NCBI GenBank assembly: GCA_007123455.1
Contig: SKKZ01000064.1
Coordinates: 1-6,320 of the forward strand
Source: Coriobacteriia bacterium
GTDB taxonomy: Bacteria > Actinomycetota > Coriobacteriia > Anaerosomatales > SLCP01
Direction: 5' to 3'
Length of the DNA stretch: 6,320 bases
The translations under genes were made by a program, and so were the position numbers. Shown in pieces: positions 1-6,304 of this stretch (position 1 is the first letter of the stretch; every line of letters begins with the position of its first letter). A model generated the notes under the pieces. That model searched no databases and had not been told where the DNA came from. It saw only the letters and a program-made list of their open reading frames with translations.

Positions 1-2186
1 GGATCGGGCCACGCGGCGACCATGAGCGAGGGTGCGTCCGAGCCCGCCGCACGCGGGATGCGCCGCCAGATCTCCTCGGTGACGAAGGGCATCATCGGGT
101 GCAGCAGGCGAAGCGCGGTGTCGAGCACGAAGACGAGGTTGCGCTGGGCGACAAGGCGCGCGGCCCGCTCGGCAGCATCGGCACCCTCCCGCGAGCCCGC
201 AAAGAGTCGCGGTTTGGAGAGCTCGATATACCAGTCGCAGAACTCGTTCCAGAAAAACTCGTAGAGCGCGCGGGCGACCTCGCCGAACTGATAGGTCGCG
301 ATACCCTCGTCGACCTGCGCCGCGAGATCGGCCAGGCGCGAAAGGATCCACGCATCGGCTACGGTGGCGGCCTCGGGTTCGCCGGGGACGAAGTCCTCGT
401 CGAGATTCATGAGCACGAAGCGGCTCGCGTTCCAGATCTTGTTGGCGAAGTTGCGTGAGGAGAGCAGCTTCTCCTCGGCGAACTTGATGTCCTGGTTGCC
501 GGTGGTCTGCAACATGAGCCCGAAACGCATGCCGTCGGCTCCGTAGTGTTCCATGAGGTCGAGCGGGTCGATACCGGTGCCGAGCGACTTACTCATACGC
601 TTGCCCTCGGCGTTGAAGACCGTCGGGTGGATGATGACGTCGTCGAAGGGGATCTTGCCGTCAACGAAGTTCATGCCGCTCATGATCATGCGCGCCACCC
701 AGAGGAAGAGGATGTCGCGCGCCGTGGAGAGCACGCTCGTGGGATAGAAGTAGCCGAGTTCGGGGGTGTCGTTCGGCCAGCCGAGGGTAGCAAACGGCCA
801 GAGCTGGCTAGAGAACCACGTGTCGAGCACGTCCTCGTCCTGACGGAGGGCCCCGCCACATTGGGCGCACTCGGTGAGATCGTCCATGGAGGCGACCGGC
901 GGTGCCCCGCACGCGTCGCAGTAGAAGACCGGGATACGGTGGCCCCACCACAGTTGTCGGCTGATGCACCAGTCGCGGATGTTCTCCATCCAATGGAAGT
1001 AGACGTTTTCCCAGCGCTTCGGATGGAAGACTACGCGCCCGTCGCGCACCGCCTCGATCGCAGGCGCGGCAAGCGGCTTCATGTCGACGAACCACTGGTC
1101 GGAGAGCCACGGCTCGATGACCGTGTGGCATCGGTAGCAGTGGCCGACCGCGTGCATGTGGTCGTCTGTGCCGAGGAGCAGGCCGGCGGCCTCCATATCG
1201 GCTACCACCTGGCGGCGCGCCTCGTAGCGCCCGAGACCCGCGTACGGACCGCCCTCGGCCGATACGGTGGCATCGGCGTTGAGGATGTTCACCTTGGCGC
1301 AATCGTGCCGTTCGGCTATCTCGAAATCGTTGGGGTCGTGGGCGGGGGTGACCTTCACCGCACCGCTGCCGAAGGCCGGGTCGACGTAGTCATCGGCGAC
1401 GATAGGGATCTCGCGGCCGATGAGCGGCAGGACGACCGTGGCGCCCACGAGGCCGCTGTAGCGATCGTCATCCGGGTGCACGGCAACACAGGTGTCGCCG
1501 AGCATCGTCTCGGGACGGGTAGTGGCGACCACAACGTGGTCGCGTCCGTCAGCGGCGGGCTCGGCAAGCGGGTAGCGGAAGTGCCACAGGTGGCTGTCGA
1601 GGTCCTCGTGCTCGACCTCGATGTCGGAGAGCGCGGTGGAGCACCGCGGGCACCAGTTGATGATGCGCTTGCCGCGGTAGATGAGTCCCTGCTTGTACCA
1701 GTCAACGAAGACAGTGCGGACCGCCTCCTGGTAGGACGGGTCCATAGTGAACCACTCGTCGGAGTAGTCGCACGAGCAGCCCATGGCCTTGAGCTGAGTG
1801 ATGATGGTCGAACCGTGCTCGCGGCGCCACTCCCAGCACGCCTCGATGAACGCCTCACGGCCTACGTCATGCCTGCTCTTGCCCTGTTTGGCGAGCATCT
1901 GCTCGACCTTGTTCTGGGTCGCGATGCCGGCGTGATCGGTGCCGAGCACCCAACGGGTCGGACGGCCGGTCATGCGCGCCCGGCGGATCACGACATCTTG
2001 AATCGTGTTGTTGAGCGCATGTCCCATGTGGAGCGAACCCGTCACGTTGGGGGGCGGGATCGCGACCGTGAACGGACGCTCACCTCCCGGGACCGGGGCC
2101 TGCTCGAAGTAGCGGCCGGCTATCCACGACTCGAAGACTGAGGTCTCGACGGCCTTCGGATCGTAGGCCTTGGGTAGTTCGCTCAT
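1..2186 (-). CDS. valS: Valyl-tRNA synthetase, partial (C-terminus beyond window)
   Basis: Class Ia aminoacyl-tRNA synthetase that charges tRNA-Val in the cytoplasm and hydrolyses mischarged threonine in its editing domain. The frame is open from the ATG at 2186 to the window edge: 728 complete codons, against roughly 880 or more in the family, so the last anticodon-binding portion and the C-terminal coiled-coil arm are missing. Visible in order: class I signature HMGH at residues 53-56, preceded by PPPNVTG; NWCPRC at 177-182; editing-domain TTRPET at 222-227 and GSGAVK...HDP with H283/D284; CYRC at 350-353; a second Cys pair set C423/C426 and C440/C443; and the KMSKS loop, here RMSKS, at 530-534. 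C179/C182/C350/C353 and C423/C426/C440/C443 match the two zinc sites known in bacterial ValRS. A weak purine-rich stretch (GAGAGGGA) about 10 bases upstream serves as ribosome site. All anchor motifs share one frame, so there is no frameshift. Identification is essentially certain. Confidence 0.98.
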   Translation of the reverse strand, partial: MSELPKAYDPKAVETSVFESWIAGRYFEQAPVPGGERPFTVAIPPPNVTGSLHMGHALNNTIQDVVIRRARMTGRPTRWVLGTDHAGIATQNKVEQMLAKQGKSRHDVGREAFIEACWEWRREHGSTIITQLKAMGCSCDYSDEWFTMDPSYQEAVRTVFVDWYKQGLIYRGKRIINWCPRCSTALSDIEVEHEDLDSHLWHFRYPLAEPAADGRDHVVVATTRPETMLGDTCVAVHPDDDRYSGLVGATVVLPLIGREIPIVADDYVDPAFGSGAVKVTPAHDPNDFEIAERHDCAKVNILNADATVSAEGGPYAGLGRYEARRQVVADMEAAGLLLGTDDHMHAVGHCYRCHTVIEPWLSDQWFVDMKPLAAPAIEAVRDGRVVFHPKRWENVYFHWMENIRDWCISRQLWWGHRIPVFYCDACGAPPVASMDDLTECAQCGGALRQDEDVLDTWFSSQLWPFATLGWPNDTPELGYFYPTSVLSTARDILFLWVARMIMSGMNFVDGKIPFDDVIIHPTVFNAEGKRMSKSLGTGIDPLDLMEHYGADGMRFGLMLQTTGNQDIKFAEEKLLSSRNFANKIWNASRFVLMNLDEDFVPGEPEAATVADAWILSRLADLAAQVDEGIATYQFGEVARALYEFFWNEFCDWYIELSKPRLFAGSREGADAAERAARLVAQRNLVFVLDTALRLLHPMMPFVTEEIWRRIPRAAGSDAPSLMVAAWPD

Positions 2187-2225
2187 GTGCGCTGCATCCC
2201 TCTCGCTCTGTCCGGCACTGCAACG

Positions 2226-2257
2226 ATTCTAGCCTAGCAGCACCTCATACAAGACAA
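2226..2257 (-). promoter_or_regulatory. Possible sigma-70-type promoter of valS
   Basis: On the minus strand a TAGAAT box (2231-2226) differs from the -10 consensus at one base. Upstream lie TTGTCT (2257-2252, spacer 20) and, overlapping it, TTGTAT (2252-2247, spacer 15). Neither spacing is ideal, so the -35 assignment is uncertain. Transcription would begin near 2219, giving a leader of about 33 bases before the valS ATG. That is too short for a T-box, and no T-box antiterminator signature is seen in the whole gap, so valS is probably not controlled by tRNA-sensing attenuation here. Confidence 0.4.
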
Positions 2258-2453
2258 CCGTCTCTTGCGCGCACCATGAGCGACATCGCGGTGGCTCTCA
2301 GGGCAACAGCCTACTTCACACCCGGTGCCGTGCGCGATAGACTCGGGGCGAGGGGGCTCTCGGTGTCACGCGACAGCTGATGTGGCGTGCGAGGCCGCCG
2401 CGGCGAAGATTGCGCCAGGCAGTCGTGTGGACGAGATGCTCTTCTTCATTGTT

Positions 2454-2483
2454 GAGGCGGGGCCGGTAATCCGGCTCCGCCTC
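2454..2483 (-). terminator. Candidate hairpin terminator after clpX
   Basis: Inverted repeat with 13-base arms (2454-2466 and 2471-2483) and a four-base loop, beginning 47 bases after the clpX stop. In the clpX-direction RNA one pair is an A-C mismatch, whereas in plus-strand RNA the same pair is G-U, so the hairpin is slightly better on the plus strand. No U-run follows on either strand. It may end the tig-clpP-clpX transcript in the U-poor style common in high-GC bacteria, or it may only protect the 3' end. Strand is inferred from the neighbouring gene. Confidence 0.5.
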
Positions 2484-2530
2484 TCACTCATTTCCGTACG
2501 ATGCGATGACCGCCGGCCGTACACGAATCC

Positions 2531-3787
2531 TTACGCGCTCTCGGCCTCACCGCGCCGCACGATGGTCGGGCCGGTCTCACCCTTGACCGTCTCGGCGGTC
2601 ACGACGACAGTCTCGATATCGTCACAACTCGGAAGGTCATACATGGTGTCGAGCAGCAGACCCTCGAGGATGGAGCGCAATCCGCGGGCTCCGGTGCCGT
2701 GTGCGATGGCCTCCTGGGCGACCGCCCTGAGTGCGTCCACGGTGAACTCGAGCTCCACACCCTCGAGCTCGAAGAGGCGACGGTACTGCTTCACGAACGC
2801 GTTCTTTGGCTCGGTGAGTATGCGAACGAGGTCGTCCTCGGTCAGGTCTTGCACAGACGCGAGCACCGGCAGGCGGCCGATGAACTCGGGGATGAGCCCG
2901 AACTTGTGCAGGTCTTCGGGAAGCACGCGGGAGAGCAACGCGCCCTTCTCGGCCGCAGATGCGTCGGAGAGGTCGGCGCCGAAGCCCAGCCCCCGCTTGC
3001 CCACCCGGTCGGCGATGATCTTTTCCAGGTCGACAAAGGCGCCACCGAGGATGAAAAGAATGTTCGTGGTGTCGATCTTGATGAGTTCCTGCTGCGGATG
3101 CTTACGACCGCCCTGGGGCGGCACCGCTGCCTCGGTGCCCTCGAGAATCTTCAGCAACGCCTGCTGGACGCCCTCGCCAGAGACATCGCGGGTGATCGAA
3201 AGGTTCTCGGCCTTGCGCGCGACCTTGTCGATCTCGTCGATGTAGATGATGCCGACCTCGGCGCGCTTGATGTCGAAGTCTGCGGCCGTGATGAGCTTGA
3301 GCAGGATGTTCTCCACGTCCTCGCCGACGTAACCCGCCTCGGTAAGCGCGGTCGCATCCGCGATGGCGAAGGGCACCTTGAGGATGCGGGCGAGCGTCTG
3401 TGCGAGCAGGGTCTTGCCACACCCGGTCGGGCCGAGCATGAGGATGTTGCTCTTGGCGAGTTCTACCTGATCGTCGACGACCGACGGCATGACCTGGATG
3501 CGCTTGTAATGGTTGTAGACAGCCACCGAGAGCACCTTCTTGGCGCGCTCCTGGCCGACCACATACTCGTTCAGAGCCGCGTTGATCTCAGCGGGAGTAG
3601 GCAGCTCATCGGCGAGGGGTGCGACATGCTCCTCGGGCAGCTCGTCCTCGACGATGTCGTTGCACAGCTCTATGCACTCGTCACAGATGTAGACACCCGG
3701 TCCGGCGATGAGCTTGCGGACCTGGCGCTGGCTCTTCGAGCAGAACGAGCAAGTCAGCTGATCTGGATTATCGGGGGTGCGGCTCAC
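2531..3787 (-). CDS. clpX: ATP-dependent Clp protease ATPase subunit ClpX
   Basis: AAA+ unfoldase that recognises substrates, unfolds them with ATP and threads them into ClpP in the cytoplasm. It has 418 residues, close to the 424 of the E. coli protein. In order: an N-terminal zinc-binding domain with C13, C16, C35 and C38; Walker A GPTGCGKT at 119-126; the pore-1 loop GYVG at 152-155; Walker B ending in D184-E185; the RKH pore-entrance loop at 228-230; the ClpP-docking tripeptide as LGF at 267-269 (IGF in E. coli); arginine finger R305 in PEFIGR; and sensor 2 in GARGLR at 366-371. The start is GTG at 3787, overlapping the clpP stop as GTGA, with GGGAG a few bases upstream; this implies translational coupling and balanced ClpX/ClpP production. 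The C-terminus is short and charged. No catalytic residue is missing. Identification is certain. Confidence 0.99.
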   Translation of the reverse strand: MSRTPDNPDQLTCSFCSKSQRQVRKLIAGPGVYICDECIELCNDIVEDELPEEHVAPLADELPTPAEINAALNEYVVGQERAKKVLSVAVYNHYKRIQVMPSVVDDQVELAKSNILMLGPTGCGKTLLAQTLARILKVPFAIADATALTEAGYVGEDVENILLKLITAADFDIKRAEVGIIYIDEIDKVARKAENLSITRDVSGEGVQQALLKILEGTEAAVPPQGGRKHPQQELIKIDTTNILFILGGAFVDLEKIIADRVGKRGLGFGADLSDASAAEKGALLSRVLPEDLHKFGLIPEFIGRLPVLASVQDLTEDDLVRILTEPKNAFVKQYRRLFELEGVELEFTVDALRAVAQEAIAHGTGARGLRSILEGLLLDTMYDLPSCDDIETVVVTAETVKGETGPTIVRRGEAESA

Positions 3788-4401
3788 TCGTCTCCCACTT
3801 TCACTCCGCGCTTGGCGAACACCTCGTCGACGAGACCGTACTTCTTGGCGTCCTCAGCGGTCATGATGTTGTCGCGGTCGGTGTCGCTGTGGATCTTCTC
3901 GATCGACTGTCCGGTGTGGTGAGCGAGAATCCTGTCGAGCGCATCACGCATGCGCAACATCTCCTTGGCCTGAATCTCGATGTCGCTCACCTGGCCCTGC
4001 GTGCCACCCCAGGGCTGATGGATGAGAATGCGGCTGTTCGGCAACGCATAGCGCTTGCCGGCCGCACCGGCAGCGAGCAGGACCGCGCCCATCGAAGCAC
4101 ACTGGCCGATGCAGATCGTGGACACATCGGACTTGATGTACTGCATCGTGTCGTAGATCGCCAGGCCGGCAGTTACCGAGCCGCCAGGCGAGTTGAGGTA
4201 GAGGTTGATGTCTTTGTCAGGTTCGGCACTCTCCAGGTGCAGAAGCTGGGCGATTATGAGGTTGGCGATGTCATCGTTGATCTCGTGGCCGAGAAAGACG
4301 ACCCTCTCGTTGAGCAGACGTGAATAGATGTCGAAGCTGCGCTCACCGCGGCTCGTCTGCTCGACGACGATGGGCACCAGGTTGTATGCATCGTATGGCA
4401 T
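3784..4401 (-). CDS. clpP: ATP-dependent Clp protease proteolytic subunit ClpP
   Basis: Serine peptidase that forms a double-heptamer barrel and degrades polypeptides fed in by ClpX. It has 205 residues, in the normal range. The catalytic triad is S103 (in GQCASMGA), H128 (in ILIHQP) and D177 (in TDRD), with the spacing of the E. coli enzyme. The oxyanion-hole segment SPGGSV is at 71-76, and the handle-region stretch QGQVSDIEIQAKEML is also clear. The start is ATG at 4401. A longer frame reaches back to 4497, but that part lies inside tig and encodes an unconserved Pro/Arg-rich stretch, so it is rejected. The gap from the tig stop is 13 bases and an AGGA overlapping that stop is the likely ribosome site. 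This is the only clpP in the window; Streptomyces and mycobacteria have two in tandem, so this one may act as a homomeric barrel unless another copy lies elsewhere. Confidence 0.98.
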   Translation of the reverse strand: MPYDAYNLVPIVVEQTSRGERSFDIYSRLLNERVVFLGHEINDDIANLIIAQLLHLESAEPDKDINLYLNSPGGSVTAGLAIYDTMQYIKSDVSTICIGQCASMGAVLLAAGAAGKRYALPNSRILIHQPWGGTQGQVSDIEIQAKEMLRMRDALDRILAHHTGQSIEKIHSDTDRDNIMTAEDAKKYGLVDEVFAKRGVKVGDE

Positions 4402-4414
4402 CGGTTCTACCGTC

Positions 4415-5791
4415 CTACTCTTCCGGTGCGGATGCGGCCTCGCCGGCCGCCCCGGCGGCGTCGCCCTCATCGCCCTCGGCGCCGGGTTCCACTTCATTGA
4501 TTTCCACGTTCTCGGGATTCATAAGCCATTCGACGGCACGGCGATGCATGATTCCCTCGGTGAGGACCTCGATCGCCCGGGCCTCGTCCCAGCGGGCGCG
4601 CAACTCGTCAACGTCGGTCTCGGCAGCCTCTGCGAAGCGCTCGATCTCGGAGTTGATGTCGTCCTCGGTTACCTCCATGCCCTGGGCGCGGAAGAGCGCT
4701 TCGAGAGCAAGCTCTTCGCGAACCATGACGGCGGCCTGCTCCTCGACGTCCTTGAGAACACGCTCGCCGTCGTAGCCTGTGGCCTGGGCATACTGCTCGA
4801 AGCTCATGCCACGCGACTGAAGGCCCTCAAGGAAGTCGCCGAACATCGACTGGCGTCGCGCGCTGATCATCGCCTCGGGCGCCTCGCCCTCGAGCCGCTC
4901 GGTAAGAGCGACCCGCACCGCGCGCTCCAGTGCGCGCAGGCGACCGGTGGCCTTGGCTTCGTCGAGCTTGGCCTTCACATCGGCACGGAGCTCCTCGAGG
5001 GTCTCGAATCCGCCGACGTTGCCGGCGAAATCGTCGTCGATCTCGGGAAGCACCTTCTCCTTGATCTCATGCACCGTCACGTCGAATTCGGCCGTCTTGC
5101 CGACGAACTCGGGGTTGGAGGAGCCGTCCGGGATCTCGAACTCGATGCGGGTCTCCCCGCCTGGCTCCAAGCCCACAATCCCCCGATCGAAATCGGTGGG
5201 CATGAGACCCTTATCCATCTCGTAGAGGTACTTCTCGACGACGTTGCCCTCGTACTCCTCGCCGTTCACCGTGCCCGTGAACGACATCAGGACGAAGTCG
5301 CCGGCACCCACGCCGCGACCTTCGACCGGCTCGAGGCTCGCGAACCGCTCGCGGGTCTGCTCGATTTGGGCGTCGACCTCACGGTCGGATGACTCGGCGG
5401 GAGGCACGGTCACCGAGAGCCCTTCTGTAGAGGTAAGCGTCAGTTCGGGTTTGACCTGGACGTCGACGGTGTAGGTGAACTCGGCTCCTTCGATGAGCTC
5501 GTCGAGTTCGTCGACTTCGGGGCTCGCGATCGGCTTGAGGCCCTCGGTCTCAACGGCCTTCGGATAGGTCTCGTCAAGGACGTTCTCCTGGGCCTCGGCG
5601 AGCACAGCCTCACGGCCGAGGTGCGTGTCGATCACGGTCTTAGGCGCCTTGCCCGGACGGAAGCCGGGTACTTTGACCTTCTTGGCGAGTTCACGGTACG
5701 CATGGTCGATCGCCGCATCCACATCGGCCGCGGGAACAATCACGGTCAACTTCACGGTGTGGGCGTTGAGCTGCTCGACGCTCGTATTCAA
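4415..5791 (-). CDS. tig: Trigger factor, ribosome-associated chaperone
   Basis: Binds near the ribosomal exit tunnel and holds or helps fold nascent chains; also a peptidyl-prolyl isomerase. From a TTG start at 5791 it is 458 residues. The N-terminal ribosome-binding domain carries GFRPGKAP at 43-50, the family's L23-docking signature. An FKBP-like isomerase domain lies at roughly 150-245, and the helical chaperone domain at about 246-430. A low-complexity acidic Ala/Gly/Glu tail follows, about 431-458. TTG is chosen because AGGAGG ends four bases before it and the protein then begins NTSVEQLNAHTVKL, as trigger factors do. The in-frame GTG at 5878 would add 29 residues translated from the tRNA-Leu gene and is not credible. 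tig is first of the protein genes in the tig-clpP-clpX operon, a pairing known in many bacteria. Confidence 0.97.
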   Translation of the reverse strand: MNTSVEQLNAHTVKLTVIVPAADVDAAIDHAYRELAKKVKVPGFRPGKAPKTVIDTHLGREAVLAEAQENVLDETYPKAVETEGLKPIASPEVDELDELIEGAEFTYTVDVQVKPELTLTSTEGLSVTVPPAESSDREVDAQIEQTRERFASLEPVEGRGVGAGDFVLMSFTGTVNGEEYEGNVVEKYLYEMDKGLMPTDFDRGIVGLEPGGETRIEFEIPDGSSNPEFVGKTAEFDVTVHEIKEKVLPEIDDDFAGNVGGFETLEELRADVKAKLDEAKATGRLRALERAVRVALTERLEGEAPEAMISARRQSMFGDFLEGLQSRGMSFEQYAQATGYDGERVLKDVEEQAAVMVREELALEALFRAQGMEVTEDDINSEIERFAEAAETDVDELRARWDEARAIEVLTEGIMHRRAVEWLMNPENVEINEVEPGAEGDEGDAAGAAGEAASAPEE

Positions 5792-5803
5792 GGATCCTCC
5801 TAG
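5792..5803 (-). promoter_or_regulatory. Strong ribosome binding site fixing the tig TTG start
   Basis: On the minus strand TAGGAGGATCC directly precedes TTG. The AGGAGG core is a near-perfect anti-16S match, with a short spacer of four bases. This site decides the unusual TTG start of tig against the upstream in-frame GTG. Confidence 0.85.
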
Positions 5804-5836
5804 GCATGGACGGTGTGCCGGAACCGGGTGTGAGAC

Positions 5837-5921
5837 TGGTGCGGGCGAGAGGACTCGAACCTCCATGAGTTGCCTCACCGGGACCTAAACCCGGCGCGTC
5901 TGCCAATTCCGCCACGCCCGC
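5837..5921 (-). tRNA. tRNA-Leu, anticodon TAG
   Basis: Class II tRNA of 85 bases including an encoded 3' CCA (5837-5839). The acceptor arms GCGGGCG (5915-5921) and CGCCCGC (5841-5847) pair perfectly and the discriminator is A (5840). The anticodon stem is CCGGG/CCCGG around the loop TTTAGGT, with anticodon TAG at 5885-5887, which reads CUA and probably other CUN leucine codons. A long variable arm (TGAGGCAACTCA) and a TTCGAGT T-loop are present, as expected for leucine. It lies 45 bases upstream of tig with no clear terminator between, so it is probably processed out of a longer tRNA-tig transcript. Confidence 0.98.
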
Positions 5922-5939
5922 ATGGTGGAACGGCTATCC

Positions 5940-5968
5940 AGTGTAGCAAAGTGCGAGCGCTCGCATAA
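5940..5968 (-). promoter_or_regulatory. Candidate promoter of tRNA-Leu and tig operon
   Basis: Minus strand: TACACT (5945-5940) preceded by TGC forms an extended -10 element, 18 bases before the tRNA 5' end. The -35 position 17 bases upstream reads TTATGC (5968-5963), which is poor, so the extended -10 or an activator would have to compensate. A perfect 14-base palindrome lies in the spacer and over the -35. No other promoter-like site is seen before tig. Confidence 0.5.
5952..5965. promoter_or_regulatory. 14-base perfect palindrome, possible operator
   Basis: TGCGAGCGCTCGCA is fully self-complementary and lies between and partly over the putative -35 and -10 of the tRNA-Leu/tig promoter, where a dimeric repressor or activator could act. 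It does not match the HspR or CIRCE heat-shock operators as I know them. No regulator can be named from the sequence. Confidence 0.4.
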
Positions 5969-6028
5969 GGCGAAGCAACATCCGGAGCAGGCCTGCTTGC
6001 ATCTCTCTCGCGCGGGCATCCGGTGACA

Positions 6029-6065
6029 GGAAAGGACCCCCACCGCTCCGGTGGGGGTCCTTTCC
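6029..6065. terminator. Long, probably bidirectional intrinsic terminator
   Basis: Perfect 17-bp inverted repeat (6029-6045 and 6049-6065) with a three-base loop. The core is GGACCCCCACCG/CGGTGGGGGTCC, and each strand ends in CCTTTCC, so it could terminate in both directions. It lies upstream of the tRNA-Leu promoter and shields it from transcription coming from the tRNA-Lys side. No plus-strand gene is seen that would need it. Confidence 0.8.
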
Positions 6066-6168
6066 GAGAATGAAGAAGAGCCCTCGAATCGGAGCCTACC
6101 ATGCTTCGTTCACGCATGCACGAACTTCTTGCCGTTGGGCGGCTGGGCCCCGGTCCCAGAGGAAAGCA
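6066..6168. other. Gap between two terminators, function unknown
   Basis: About 100 bases lie between the tRNA-Lys terminator and the long hairpin, with no credible protein gene. The stretch contains an imperfect 18-base palindrome centred on GCATGC (6108-6125) and a flanking inverted repeat, GAAGAAG (6072-6078) with CTTCTT (6125-6130). A small RNA is possible but unproven. Confidence 0.4.
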
Positions 6169-6198
6169 GAAGACCGGCCCCCGAAGGAGCCGGTCCTC
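6169..6198 (-). terminator. Intrinsic terminator of tRNA-Lys
   Basis: In minus-strand RNA, GACCGGCUCC pairs with GGGGCCGGUC around a UUCG tetraloop closed by C-G, a very stable cap; one pair is U-G and the stem can extend by about three pairs at its base. It starts about 12 bases after the tRNA-Lys CCA and is followed by a U-rich stretch (UUCUGCUUU). On the plus strand the wobble becomes a mismatch, which supports minus-strand function. Confidence 0.85.
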
Positions 6199-6210
6199 AT
6201 ACAGGACTGA

Positions 6211-6286
<76 letters not shown>

Positions 6287-6298
6287 GAATGCTCGCAT

Positions 6299-6304
6299 AT
6301 TGTA
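6299..6304 (-). promoter_or_regulatory. Likely -10 box of tRNA-Lys promoter
   Basis: Minus strand TACAAT, one mismatch from consensus, 12 bases before the tRNA 5' end. The -35 would fall just past the right edge of the window, so the promoter cannot be completed here. Confidence 0.5.

Larger units (their letters stand above)
2187..2530. other. Intergenic region between clpX and valS
   Basis: This 344-base stretch separates the end of clpX from the start of valS. It holds a 13-bp hairpin near the clpX end (2454-2483) and a candidate valS promoter (2226-2257). I see no tRNA, no T-box leader, no repeat array and no convincing protein gene. Minus-strand ORFs of 27 and 13 codons exist but lack ribosome binding sites. 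The middle, about 2260-2450, shows nothing I can interpret. Confidence 0.75.

Noticed and set aside
546..2141. Long plus-strand open frame of 531 codons opposite valS
   Set aside because: It is a mirror frame of a highly conserved valS in high-GC DNA. Its product is Val/Asp/Arg/His-rich with no recognisable domain, and valS motifs run intact through the whole stretch.
2187..2330. T-box or attenuator leader for valS
   Set aside because: No T-box consensus, specifier stem or terminator/antiterminator pair is seen, and the likely leader is only about 33 bases. A 13-codon upstream ORF overlaps the putative promoter, so it is not in the leader.
2366..2449. Minus-strand 27-codon ORF MKKSISSTRLPGAIFAAAAS..., signal-peptide-like
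   Set aside because: It begins right after the clpX hairpin with no ribosome binding site, and it ends without any mature domain. Too short to distinguish from chance.
2325..3922. Plus-strand open frames of 306 and 407 codons opposite clpX
   Set aside because: Antisense shadows of clpX caused by GC-rich third positions. Composition is low complexity and no family is recognisable.
4328..5392. Plus-strand open frame of 354 codons opposite the clpP start and tig
   Set aside because: Antisense shadow of tig. It spans two genes on the other strand and has no credible domain.
5691..5915. Minus-strand ORF beginning MAELADAPGLGPGEATHGG
   Set aside because: Its start is translated tRNA-Leu sequence, a well-known spurious annotation, and the rest overlaps the tig start in another frame.
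6066..6110. Possible degenerate tRNA remnant with GATTCGAGGGC resembling a T-arm
   Set aside because: The flanking bases do not form a proper five-pair T-stem, and no anticodon arm or acceptor partner fits.
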